In this document: positions 23,099-33,312 of the stretch, piece after piece | Layout: every line of letters starts with the position of its first letter | Numbering within the stretch: the first letter of the stretch is position 1 | The notes under the pieces: generated by a model | The model's input: only the letters and a program-made list of their open reading frames with translations | Databases searched by the model: none | What the model was told of the DNA's origin: nothing | Position numbers and translations under genes: made by a program | Source: Haematobia irritans | Taxonomy: Eukaryota; Arthropoda; Insecta; Diptera; Muscidae | Assembly: GCF_050003625.1 (NCBI RefSeq) | Contig: NC_134397.1 | Location: 223,448,537-223,512,536 of the forward strand | DNA length: 64,000 bases | Direction: 5' to 3'

Positions 23099-23127
23099 GG
23101 CACAGGTTCAAATCCCAGCGGGGACGA
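23099..23127 (+). mobile_element. B-box remnant of a tRNA-like repeat
   Basis: GGTTCAAATCCCAGC fits a polymerase III B box, but no convincing A box is at the right distance. Probably a decayed SINE. Confidence 0.35.
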
Positions 23128-23247
23128 ATTTTTTATATTATTTTATTATTTTTTTTTACTGTTTTATTGATTTTATATTATTTATGAAATTGAATTGTCA
23201 AAAACCTATATTTTCACTTAATACGGCATAATTCCATACTTTCTAAG

Positions 23248-23406
23248 ACTTGTCCAAAAGGGCAGCATCGAAAATGGAAAAAATCGATAGGGGATCCCGT
23301 GATGCGCTTTAAAAAAATGTTTGAGGACTTGTTTAAAGGGACTGCATGGGAAGTGGAAAAAATTTATGGAAGATTCCGGGATGCGCTTTAAAAGAAATGT
23401 TTGTGC
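23248..23406 (+). repeat. Two-copy tandem repeat, 79-bp unit
   Basis: 23248-23326 and 23327-23406 share ACTTGT...TGGAAAAAAT...GATGCGCTTTAAAA-AAATGTTTG at an offset of 79 bp, with about 80 percent identity by eye. Confidence 0.75.
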
Positions 23407-23618
23407 AACAACTTCCAACGTTTTTTTGGAAAGAATAAAAAATATATGGACGTAAGATCGGCCGGGCCGAATCTTATGTACCCTCCACAATGGTTTGCGT
23501 AGAAAGTTCTACTGAATACTGTCACCCACAATCGAATTACTTGGGCTGTGGTAACAGTTACCAATGGCAAGGTATATTGAATCTCATTAACATTGTCTCC
23601 CAAATTGTGTATTAGTCC

Positions 23619-24050
23619 CCTACGGGAAATTGCCACTGACGGACATATCACAGGAGTGGTACCGGTGCTCCAGTTTGTCGCAATTTTTAAAAAGTCATAA
23701 TTTATTGATTTTCATACTCTCTTGAAAATTCGATTATCATAATAACCCATTTTCAACATACATAGTTCGAAAGTTCTTCACTTCTAATGCGATTCGTGTC
23801 AAAAAGGAAAGAGATTCCCAATAGTTTGTCCAAGATTGGTTCATGAGTACCCGTCTAAGGGGTGCTCCTACTAAATTGTCCCAGGACGTGTCCTTTGGAA
23901 TGAGTCAATGTCGTGTCCCAAAGTGTAAATTTACCCCGTCAAATACAAACCCACGGTCCTTTCCATACGTTTTGACCAGAACTGGGACTGGTCCATACAC
24001 ACCAGGGACTAGTCCTGTACCGGTCCTGTGGATGATCCATTTCCCGTAGG
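23619..24050. mobile_element. 432-bp MITE, 12-bp TIR, 4-bp target duplication
   Basis: The left end CCTACGGGAAAT (23619-23630) and right end ATTTCCCGTAGG (24039-24050) are perfect inverted repeats. GTCC flanks both sides (23615-23618, 24051-24054). Removing the element and one GTCC restores ATTAGTCCATA, which matches the corresponding part of the reference copy at 15018-16548 read in reverse. The interior has repeated GGTCC and CCGGT motifs. Superfamily unknown. Confidence 0.85.
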
Positions 24051-24275
24051 GTCCATATGAAAAGACGTAGTAAATAGCTATGTATGTCTCTTAAGTTCTT
24101 GAATGTGGTTATTAGAGATCCAAATTTTCGAACCGAATCGGGAGAAATTTGCTCTTTCAGGAGTCTACGTAAGGAAAGTGTTTGGATCGGTTTATATGAG
24201 GTCTACATATAATAATAGACCGATATGGACCAATTTTTGAGTAAGTGTTATAGACCATATACTAACACAAATTGG

Positions 24276-24417
24276 GAGCCACCGTGGTGCAATGGTTAGC
24301 ATGCCCGCCTTGCATACACAAGGTCGTGGATTCGATCCTGCTTCGACCGAACACCAAAAAGTTATTCAGAGGTGGATTATCCCACCTGAGTAATGCTGGT
24401 GACATTTCTGAGGATTC
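24276..24417 (+). mobile_element. 3'-truncated SINE
   Basis: Matches the first 140 bp of the SINE at 2174, including the A box and the B box (one base shorter: GGATTCGATCC), and stops within ACATTTCTGAGG. Inserted in the surrounding subfamily B element. No clear target duplication is seen. Confidence 0.85.
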
Positions 24418-24929
24418 ACATACCAAATTTCAAACGTATCTAATGAAATTTGCTCTTCCAAGAGGCTCAGGTGGTTAAATCTGGGGATCGGTTTATTAGG
24501 GGGCTATATATTACCGATATGAACTAATTTTTGCATGTTTTTTAGAGGGTATATATATAGGTAACATCACGTACTAAATTTCAACCAGATCGTATAAAAT
24601 TTGCTTTTCCAAGAGCGCCCGCAAGACAAACCAGGGGGTCGGTTTATATGGGGGCTAACAGTGGTCCGATATGGCCCAGTTGCAATACCATCCGACCTAC
24701 ATCAATGACAACAACTTGTGCCAAGTTTCTCGTTGACAGCTTGATCCGTTCGGAAGTTAGCGTGATTTCCACAGACGGCCGGACGAACGGACATCGCTAG
24801 AAAGACTCAGAATTCCACAACCACCCAGAATATATACTTTATGGGGTCTGATACCAATATTTCAATGTGTTACACACCGAATGACAATGTTATGGTGGAG
24901 GGTATAAAAACGTTGATGTTTGGAGGATT

Positions 24930-24995
24930 TTGGGGGTTGAACCCACGAACATTTGTATTCACGGAGAGCATGCCAACTACTATACTACGGTGGCT
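24930..24995 (-). mobile_element. tRNA-like SINE head
   Basis: On the minus strand: AGCCACCGTAGTATAGTAGT, an A-box-like TAGTTGGCATGC (24968-24979) and a B box TGGGTTCAACCC (24932-24943). No SINE body follows. Confidence 0.65.
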
Positions 24996-25410
24996 ACTTA
25001 GGCCTTTGTGCAATTTCGATTTTGAGGTATCCACTTTTTTCTTAAATCGAATTTAATTTCGTGTTGGTCAAAATCGACTTAGTGGGATTCCAAAACATAA
25101 AATTTCGCAAACTTCCATCAATTACGGCTTCAAGCAAACGCTACTCGCGTTTAAACAAGATGATGTTCCTTTAACCCAGAAGCTGACGTAGAGGGCCAGG
25201 GCAAAGATGTTCTACCAACTCCAAACTTTCCATTTCAAATTTCATCGCATTTGTGACGTACCGTCTTCCTTTGTTAAGGGTAACCAACCTAAGACTGTTT
25301 TTGCCAACTGAGGTAAAAGATCTTTGATCCCTTATATGTGTTGATATATTATCCGACGGTCCGTTTCCCTTATGTAGCTCTAACAACTCCTTGAACCCCA
25401 ATTAAGGTGC
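24996..25410. other. Unassigned sequence upstream of the LINE relic
   Basis: A 76-codon minus-strand frame (25171-25401) has no recognisable motif. The region may be more of the decayed LINE, but I cannot show it. Confidence 0.4.
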
Positions 25411-26177
25411 CGGACATTGCAATCTCAATTTTGTTGCATTTGTAGCACAGACCCTATTCCGATTACCGGACCACACACAATACTGCAGGCTGAAGTGCGT
25501 GACATAAAGGAATGTATTAAAAGGCTCGGAAGTAACACGAGACTACAAAATGTGAATATTTTCACATATGGACGGAGGGCAATAGCAGACTTTACGGGTC
25601 AATCGTGAACCGTTTAGAATTCAGAAACATGATCAACGAATATGTATTTAGAATACGGCACGACACGCATCGTATGGGTGCCGGGATATGCCGAAATAAG
25701 AGAAAACGTAAAGGCAAAACAACTGGTGATAAGAGCTAGAGCACATAGGGAAGAAAATACAAAGCCCATAAAAGCAACGAACAGAGTAGGATGGTTGGCC
25801 ACATATGACTCATAAAGAGATGAGAACCAAGGCAACGGTCGGAAGGACGTCTATGGGTAACCCAGATAAGAACAAGTCTGAAAAAATACTCAAAGAGAGT
25901 ATAAAGACAATCAAGAGGCCCGTGGGAATAATCACAGGGCACATAGAATTGAGATCAAATCTGTGCCGAATAGTAGCAGCAGAGGTTGGTCCATGTCACT
26001 GTCCTGCTTTTATTCAATTTATCAAATTATCAACTTAATCAAATAAGGGAATTCGTTAGAGTCACAGAGTTCTTGGAATAAAAGAAGGATACAATGGAAG
26101 GAAGAAATTAGAGAGTACAGCAAACCAAATACTGAGACAGGGCAACCTGCATCCCCTCTTCCACCTAATCTAACCTA
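25411..26177 (+). pseudogene. Non-LTR retrotransposon relic: RNase H region and 3' tail
   Basis: In the frame of 25417 the translation contains ILQAEVRDIKECI (the AE glutamate typical of LINE RNase H) and NIFTYGRRAI, where the usual TDS aspartate is replaced by Y. After three in-frame stops it reads IVWVPGYAEIRENVKA, the WVPGH...N..A motif with H changed to Y. After a frameshift near 25805 it has GIITGHIELRSNL, resembling the GH-----L segment before the C-terminal cysteine motif of Jockey/R1-type elements. It ends with CCACCTAATCTAACCTA (26161-26177). Two active-site positions are lost and the frame is broken, so it is dead. The reverse transcriptase part is not present. Confidence 0.75.
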
Positions 26178-26301
26178 ATAAGTACCTATTACGGTGAGTA
26201 TTTTCTGGTCATACATTACGGCCTTGCTCGATTCCTTTAATCCAAAATCCCGTCCTGGACTCTGAATTCGACAGCTCAGTGGGTAGCGTAAAATTGCCTC
26301 G

Positions 26302-26493
26302 CATGGTTGCCTATTACACCACTCTAGAATTTCGTAACAGGTACCTATTACGGAGATGCTCACATTAGAAATATTCGATCAGTAAAAAATAACGTCTCAT
26401 GGTTGCCTATTCCACCACGCTAGAATTTCGTAACAGGTACCTACTACGGAGATGCTCACATTAGAAATATTCGATCAGTAAAAAATAACGTCT
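26302..26493 (+). repeat. 96-bp tandem duplication
   Basis: 26302-26397 and 26398-26493 are copies starting CATGGTTGCCTATT(A/C)CACC and ending AAAAATAACGTCTC, differing at only a few positions. Looks recent. No gene inside. Confidence 0.9.
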
Positions 26494-26814
26494 CTTCATT
26501 GAATGTACTTCCTTGAGATAGGCAAGTAGAAACTGGTCAGCATAATGTTTAGTTTAATGAATCGGCTTCATTCTTCAGTAGCTAAAATAAAATATATACT
26601 TGTGTATAGATTATATAGTGATGGTAAAACAAGTACTTAGGCTACTTTCTGCAAAAAATACCACAGTAAAAATACGGCTCTGGCAAAAATGTCTTTGGTT
26701 TCCGAGAACGTACTGCTGCAAATAGATTTTACAACAAGCGGAGAAGATAATTACTCATAGGATCATTCACGTACATCAAACTTCCAAGGAATTTCATTTA
26801 AAAGCACTTATGAG
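26494..26814. other. Unassigned sequence
   Basis: Nothing recognised; it lies 3' of the minus-strand gene and may include its 3' flank. Confidence 0.4.
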
Positions 26815-26844
26815 TTTTTTTTTTTTAAAAAGATATTTAATTTT

Positions 26845-27404
26845 TTACTTCTTAGACCCCGGATTATGTACAATTCGTAAGGGTATATAAGACGTTTCAT
26901 GGGTAACTGTGGCACCATCCAACTCTGCCCCACCTTTATAATAGGGCACTTCATCTTTACGTCTGACACAAATTTTCGTTTGATCTTCATCATCGGTGAA
27001 CTCGAAAACAGCTTGAGCAATACAATTGGCCTTCATCCATGGCTCATAGAGTATAACAGCATTACATTCATGGATCGCATCGGATGCATCAATAAGATCA
27101 GCATTTATGTGATACAGATAAATGCTACTACGTGTTGCCCTATTAACTTTGTCCACCATGAAACGAGGTCCTTCATAGGTTTCCAATGTAACTAAAGCCA
27201 TATCTAGAATTTGTTCAGCTTTCTGGAGGTATTCTCCTTGAAGTTCCCTTACGGACACATATTCCTAAAAATATTCCAAAAATATTAATTATAATTACAA
27301 TTCCAAATATATTTATCAATGAAATATAAATGAATACTGGAACGATATTATACCGGCCATTGTGGTCCATCGAGACTGGAAAAAATATTATAATTATTAG
27401 ACAT
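26845..27404 (-). CDS. Small cystatin-like protein, last exons
   Basis: The 3' exon (27264 down to stop TAA at 26845) encodes 139 residues starting EYVSVRELQGEYLQKAEQIL. The segment FMVDKVNRATRSSIYLYHIN followed by ADL, one cysteine and AVILYEPWM fits the V-KV--A-----Y-----L---C-----PW pattern of fly cystatin-like proteins. However, the protease-binding QVVAG-type motif is replaced by RSSIY, so inhibition is doubtful. An acceptor AG (27265-27266) and a donor GT (27352-27353) define an 89-bp intron. The upstream exon reads in frame LDGPQWP. It is either a 22-bp exon (27354-27375) behind a good acceptor (TTTTTTCCAG with a CTAAT branch site) or it starts at ATG 27402-27404. No signal-peptide exon is seen, so the gene is probably incomplete. 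ATTAAA and an A12 tract follow the stop, which could be a normal 3' end or a sign of retroposition. A real gene is likely; the family is moderately sure. Confidence 0.6.
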
Positions 27405-27904
27405 TCTTATCTTTTTATGTCAGAAAATAAAAAAAAAAAACAGAAACCATGTGTTCTTTGCAAAAACAAACGTACTACTGATATGATTGCTTTCTATTAG
27501 AAATAATTGTTTTCATTTTTTGTTTCTAGAATAACATATTTGCGATAAATATATAATGAAAAAATTCTTTTGTGTGGTTTATAAGCGGTTGGGCGAGCAG
27601 TGACCTAAAGTAGGAAATACTGACGGTAGACGGATATATTAGTCACAATGTTGTGGTTCACCAAGATATTAAGTGAAAATAGTATGGGGCCTTTTTGTGT
27701 ACTAAATGTAGAGATTTTTCAAAAAAAAAAAAATTATGTGGGCGAAAACGGACAGATTTTTCATATTCCCGTGAAACATAAGGATTTTTTAAATTTTTTT
27801 TTGGAAAACCAGGAAAATATTATGTTTGGAACATAAAATGCTTGTAAATATAATATGCTTACATGCAAACATATATTAATTTGAAAATAGCCTTTAAACA
27901 TATA
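27405..27904. other. Upstream region of the cystatin-like gene
   Basis: No signal-peptide exon or promoter is recognised. An ATG-led stretch on the minus strand near 27515 stops after about 13 codons. Confidence 0.4.
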
Positions 27905-28117
27905 CAGTATGTCAAGAAAGTCTTTTGACATTGCCAACTATTTCAAATTCTAGAAATAATTGAAATATTAAATATTTTATTAAATTTTTAATTCTGTGTA
28001 CGTATGTATACTTTGCAAAATACATAATAAAATATTTTTTTTAAAATTTCATTATATTTAATTTTGGAACAAAACATAATTTTTATCCCATTGTCAAAAC
28101 ACTTTCTTGACAAACTG
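27905..28117. mobile_element. 213-bp Tc1/mariner-type MITE
   Basis: The left end CAGTATGTCAAGAAAGTCTT and the complement of the right end CAGTTTGTCAAGAAAGTGTT form inverted repeats of about 29 bp (continuing TTGACA), flanked by TA on both sides (27903-27904, 28118-28119). CAGT ends with a TA target are typical of Tc1-like elements. There is no coding capacity. Confidence 0.85.
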
Positions 28118-28199
28118 TATGTGTTTAGAAAGAGAGACCTAGAGAGTATACTGCAAGTAAAATAATGGAAGTAACAAATTGGCGCCTTAATAATATATC

Positions 28200-28239
28200 C
28201 ACACAAAGAAAATTTCATTAAACTTTTTTACTACCAGTG
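28200..28239 (-). mobile_element. Family-5 MITE reduced to its two ends
   Basis: The reverse complement starts CACTGGTAGTAAAAAAG and ends AATGAAATTTTCTTTGTGTG: the first 15 bp and last 25 bp of the 230-bp element at 8757-8986, with about 190 bp of interior missing. Confidence 0.7.
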
Positions 28240-28354
28240 TATGCCCTATGGTGAAACATAATATGTTTGAACAATACAAACAATATTTTGTTTGCACCAA
28301 TCCTGTAAATATATATGCTTGCAGCAAAATGTGTTTGGGGTATATGTTACAGAA

Positions 28355-28417
28355 GCGATTTTTTTTTTTTTGAAGGTGTAGGAATCGAAACAAATGAACG
28401 TCTTTTCGCTCTAGGAC
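28355..28417 (+). repeat. Diverged satellite-like sequence outside the array
   Basis: CTTTTCGCTCTAGGAC (28402-28417) is identical to 16 bp of the 125-bp monomer. Upstream, in the same order as in the monomer, are CGATTTTTT, GGTG and ATGAA with altered spacing. Confidence 0.5.
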
Positions 28418-28436
28418 CATGGCTGCCACAGTTGGT

Positions 28437-30437
28437 ACACTGAGAAAAATATTTACGTGATATTAAAGTTTATGCAACCTAAATTTTAGAATGCGCAATT
28501 TACAAAATATTAAAGAAAAATTTCTTTAAAATAATGAAACTTTAATTAAAACAAAGTTCATAATCTTTACTTCAAAAATTTTTTCTTTAAATTTAAATTT
28601 TGTAAATTTGGGTTCCTCCATTATAGTCGCATGTCTTTGAACTAAGGAAATTTTCTCTTAAAATAAAGAAACACATTTTTGATATAAAGAAATCGTCCTT
28701 AAATTAACAGAAATATTGGATCTTTAGATTTAAGATAAAAAAGCTTCAAATATAGGCTAAGACTAATTTTGAGGATTTAGCATCTTTGGTTTAATTTTTT
28801 TTCGGAATTAAGGAAACATTTTTACTTCGAGATATCCGCTATAAATTGGATTTTTAAACTGGTATTTGCTTGTACACAGAAAAAAAATTCACGAAAATTT
28901 TTCCAATTAAAATCTTAATTGAGATTTAAGAAATATTCAATTAAAAATTTAATTGAATCAATAAATTTTTTAATTGAAATAAAAATCAACCGCACAAATT
29001 AATAGTATCAATTAATTTTTTAATTGATATCATCATTTCTGTAATTGAAGACATTTCAGTTAAAAAATTAATTTGATCAATTAATTTCGTGATTGAATCG
29101 GACTTTTTTTGTGTACGTGAATAGCTTTATTAATATACCGCGAAAATAAAATGAAACTTCGCATGTCTTTGAACGAAGGAAATTTTACCTTAAAATAAAG
29201 AAACACATTTTTGGTTTAAAGAAATCGTCCTTAAATTAACAGAAATACTGGATCTTTAGATTTAAGATAAAAAAACTTCAAATATAGGCTAAGACTTATT
29301 TTGAGGATTTAGCCTCTTTGGTTTAAAGTTTTTTTTTTTTTTGGAATTAAGGAAACATTTTTACTACGTGATATACGCTATAATTTGGATTTTTAAACTG
29401 GTATTTGCTTGTACACAGAAAAAAATTAACGAAAATTTTTCCAATTAAAATCTTAATTGAGATTTAAAAAATATTCAATTAAAAATTTAATTGAATCAAC
29501 AAATTTTTTAATTGAAATAAAAATCAATCGCACAAATTAATAGTATCAATTAATTTTCTAATTGGATCAATTAATTTTTTAACTGATACTATCATTTCTG
29601 TGATTGAAGACATTTCAATTAAAAAATTAATCTGATCAATTAATTTCGTGATTGAATCGGATTTTTTTTGTGTACGTGAATAGCTTTATTAATATACCGC
29701 GAAAATAAAATGAAAATTCGCATGTCTTTGAACAAAGGAAATTTTACCTTAAAATAAAGAAACACATTTTGGGTTTAAAGAAATCGTCCTTAAATTAACA
29801 GAAATATTGGATATTTAGATTTAAGATAAAAAACCTTCAAATATAGGCTAAGACTTATTTTGAGGATTTAGCCTCTTTAGTTTAAAGTTTTTTTTTTTGG
29901 AATTAAGGAAACATTTTTACTACGTGATATACGCTATAATTTCGATTTTTAAACTGATATTTGCTTGTACACAGAAAAAAAATTCACGAAAATTTTTCCA
30001 ATTAAAATCTTAATTAAGATTTAAAAAAATATTCAATTAAAAATTTAATTGAATCAACAAATTTTTTAATTGAAATAAAAATCAATTGCACAAATTAATA
30101 GTATCAATTAATTTTTTAATTGACTGTCAATTAATTCTTTAATTGATACTATCATTTCTGTGATTGAAGATATTTCAATTAAGAATTAATTGGATCAATT
30201 AATTTCGTGATTGAATCAGAAAAAAATTTTTTTGTGTGTTCGTGAATAGCGAAAATAAAATGAAAATTCGATAAATGGGATCTGAATATTAATTCTAGTT
30301 TTATTGATCCTAAATTTAAAGCCAGATAGGTCGCTAAAAAATTTCTTTATTTTAAAGAAGCCGCGTCTTTTGCTAGGAATCAACATCAAAATCCTTAAGG
30401 GAAGGTCAAAATCTTTGGATCCAAGTGTTTGAGTGTA
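28437..30437 (+). mobile_element. 2-kb compound MITE with internal triplication, family 6
   Basis: The left end ACACTGAGAAAAAT and the complement of the right end ACACTCAAACACTT are weakly inverted. The interior alternates AAGAAA/TTTAAA-rich MITE sequence with embedded AATTAATT-rich MITEs. No coding capacity. The outer boundaries are less certain than the tandem structure. Confidence 0.55.
28629..30270 (+). repeat. Tandem triplication of a 532-559-bp MITE-in-MITE unit
   Basis: GCATGTCTTTGAAC marks unit starts at 28629, 29161 and 29720. Each unit contains AAAATAAAGAAACACATTTT, GAAATCGTCCTTAAATTAAC, and one complete AATTAATT-rich MITE (28874-29114, 29413-29673, 29969-30239; ends ACACAGAAAAAA and TTTTTTGTGT). 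Confidence 0.9.
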
Positions 30438-30494
30438 AAATTCCATATTTGATAGATATTTTTACTGTTTGGTAGATGCAAACTCCTCTCCACA

Positions 30495-30640
30495 TAAGAG
30501 GAATTTCACAAATTTTCTACAGAAATATAATTTTGACAAAATTTTCTATAGAAATAAAATGTTGACCAAATTTTTATAGAAATAAAATGTTGAAAAATTT
30601 TTCTATAAAAATAAAATTTCAACTAAATTTTCTAAAAAGT
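30495..30640 (+). repeat. Degenerate 29-bp minisatellite, about 5 units
   Basis: Units such as AATTTTGACAAAATTTTCTA with decay toward the right. Confidence 0.85.
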
Positions 30641-31062
30641 CAATATTGAGCAAACATCCTTAAATAATTTAATTCTCGTTTTAGGTCATTCTATTAAAGT
30701 CCATTAAGGGTAAGTTCTTCCATTTTGTACAAGTAGCAATTTTCCCTTAACGTTGGTGAAAGTTACATTAATTTAAAACTTTGACACATTTATAATTAAT
30801 GGGATATTTATATACACTTAAATAAATTGTCGCTATTAGGAGTGCTCATAAAATAATACATAATCTTTTAAAATAAAATAATAAATCATATCTTTCGAAG
30901 AAACGTTTTTTTTATAGTAACCACAAAAAATAGATCAGAACTTGCAAAATAAGATTTTTTTATTTGATAACATTTTGGTAGATTATTTTTGGTCCGAGTG
31001 GCAACCGTATCTACAAACAACGATTTTTTTGATTTCAGTGACGAAAATCGTGAATTCAATCA
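30641..31062. other. Unassigned sequence
   Basis: AT-rich; no gene or boundary recognised. Confidence 0.5.
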
Positions 31063-32148
31063 TTTTTATACTCTCCACCATAGGATGGGGGTATGTTAAC
31101 TTTGTCATTCCGTTTGTAACACATCGAAATATTGCTCTAAGATCCCATAAAATATGTCTATTCTGGGTCGTGGTGAAATTCTGAGTCGATCTAAGCATGT
31201 CCGTCTGTTGAAATCACGCTAACTTCCGAACGAAACAAGCTATCGACTTGAAACTTGGCACACGAAGTTGTTATTGATGTAGGTCGGATGGTATTGCAAA
31301 TGGGCCATTCGGACCACTTTTACGTATAGCTCCCATATAAACCGATCCCCAGATTTGGCTTGTGGAGCCTCTTTGAAGAGCAAAATTCATCTGATCCGGT
31401 TGAAATTTGGTACATTGTGTAAGTATATGGTCTCTAATAACCATGCAAAAATTGGCCCACATCGGTCCAAAATTATATATAGCCCCCATATAAACCGATT
31501 CCCAGATTTGGCTTGCGGAGCCTCTAAGAGAAGCAAATTTGATCCGAACCGACTGAAATTTGGTACGTGGTGTAAGTCTGTGGTCTCTAACAACCATGCA
31601 AAAATTGGTCCACATCGGTTCATAAGTATATATAGCCCCCATATAACCCGATCCCTAGATTTAACATTCGGAGCCTCGTGGAAGAGCACAATTCATCCGA
31701 TTTGGTTGAAATTTGGTACGTGGTGTTAGTATATGATCTCTACCAACCATAAAGGAATTGGTCCATATCGGTCAATAATTATATGTAGCTCCCATATAAA
31801 CCGATCCCCAGAGTTGATCTCCGGAGCCTTTTGGAGAAGCAAAATTCATCCGCTCTGATTGAAATTTAGTACGTGGTGTTACTATATGGTCTCTAACAAC
31901 CATGCAGGAATTGGTCCATATCAGTCCATATAAAGCGATCCTCAGATTTGACCTCCGGATACTCTTGGAGGAGCAAACTTCATCCGATTCGGTTGCAATT
32001 TGGTACATTGTGTTAGTATGTGGCCGCTAACAACCATGTCAATTGCACAAAAATTGTTCCATATAGTTCATAATTGCACATAGCCTCCATATAAAGCGAC
32101 CCCCATTTTCTTACCGAGCAAAAGCTCGTATCGATTTCAACTGACTCG
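31063..32148 (+). mobile_element. Subfamily B element, 3' truncated
   Basis: Head TATACTCTCCACCATAGGAT; central units with TATAGCCCCCATATAAACC. It loses its 3' hairpin end and joins the next element near 32148. Long open frames on both strands (31271-31729) are translations of the tandem units. Confidence 0.85.
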
Positions 32149-33312
32149 GCTTGAGGACTTGAGAACACTTCCCGAAGATAAATTTAAAGATTTCACCTAT
32201 GAGGACTATATCAGATTCTGGATTTATAAGAACCATTTTTGTTTGAGTTTTAAAGGAATCATTAATATCTCTTGTAAGTGTGCAAAAAAATTATAAAATA
32301 ACGTCTTGATTTGAAATCTTAAATCTGTAGATTTTCACCCGAGAAGTAAGATCTGGAAATTCTACATTGAGTTTCAAGCAATTTTCATGATCAGCGCGCC
32401 TTCTATACCCTCAAGAAGTGAAGTCGGTTTATATGGAGGTATTACCAAATGGGCCGATAAAAACTTAATCCGATACACGTTTTTGTGAGGCTAAAATACC
32501 AAATATTTACAATTTCAGGCAAATCGGATAAAAACTACGGTTTCTAGAAACCCAAGCAGTTAAATCGGGAGATCGTTCTTATGGGGGATATACTAAAATA
32601 TGGACCGATACTCACCGTTTTCGGCACACCTCTTTATGGCCCGAAAATTCCTCTAGATTTCCAATTTCAGGCAAATTGGATTAAAACTTCGGATTCTAGA
32701 AGCCCAATAAGTAAAATAGGGATATCGGTCTATATGGGGGCTATACCAAAACATGGACCGATACTCACCATTTGTGGCACACCTTTTGATGGTCCTCAAG
32801 TAGCTCTAGATTTTCAATTTCAGACAAATTTTATAAAATTTACGATTTCTATAAGCCCAAGACCCCAAATCGGGAGATCGGTCTATATGGGGGCTATACC
32901 AAAACATGGACCGATACTCACCATTTTTGGCACGCCTCTTTATGGTCATAAAATACCTCTATATTTCAAATTTCAGGCAAATTGGATAAAAACTACGACT
33001 TCTTTAAGCCCAAGACCCCAAATCGGGAGGTCGGTTTATATGGGGACTATATCAAAACCTGGACCGATATAGCCCATCTTCGAACTTGACCTGCCTGTAG
33101 ACAAAAGACGAGTTTTTGCAAAATTTCGGCACGATTGCTTCATTATGGAAGACTGTAGCGTGATTACAACAGACAGACGGACATGCTTATATCATCTTAG
33201 AATTTCTTAGAATATATATACTTTATATAGTCGGAAATCGATATTTCGATGTGTTACAAACGGAATGACAAACTTATTATACCCCAGTCACCATTCTATG
33301 GTAGTGGGTACA
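32149..33312 (-). mobile_element. Subfamily A element, 3' truncated, opposite orientation
   Basis: From GAGGACTTGAGAACACTTCC on it matches 4340-5645. Central units start near 32581, 32734, 32888 and 33041 (about 153 bp). The head, at the right, contains TATACCCCAGTCACCATTC. It lacks the terminal hairpin. The 163-codon open frame is periodic and not a gene. Confidence 0.85.

Larger units (their letters stand above)
23435..24909 (-). mobile_element. Subfamily B element carrying two later insertions
   Basis: The 3' hairpin end (TAAGATCGGCCGGGCCGAAT) is at 23454-23475 and the head at 24880-24909 (TATGGTGGAGGGTATAAA). It is split by a MITE at 23619-24050 and a SINE at 24276-24417. Decayed central units lie between and after them. 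Confidence 0.8.

Noticed and set aside
25171..25401. 76-codon minus-strand open frame
   Set aside because: No recognisable domain, splice sites or repeat relation.
26267..26300. tRNA-like A box (AGCTCAGTGGGTAGCG)
   Set aside because: No B box at the expected distance on the same strand.
26899..27195. 98-codon plus-strand open frame
   Set aside because: Shadow of the cystatin-like exon on the opposite strand.
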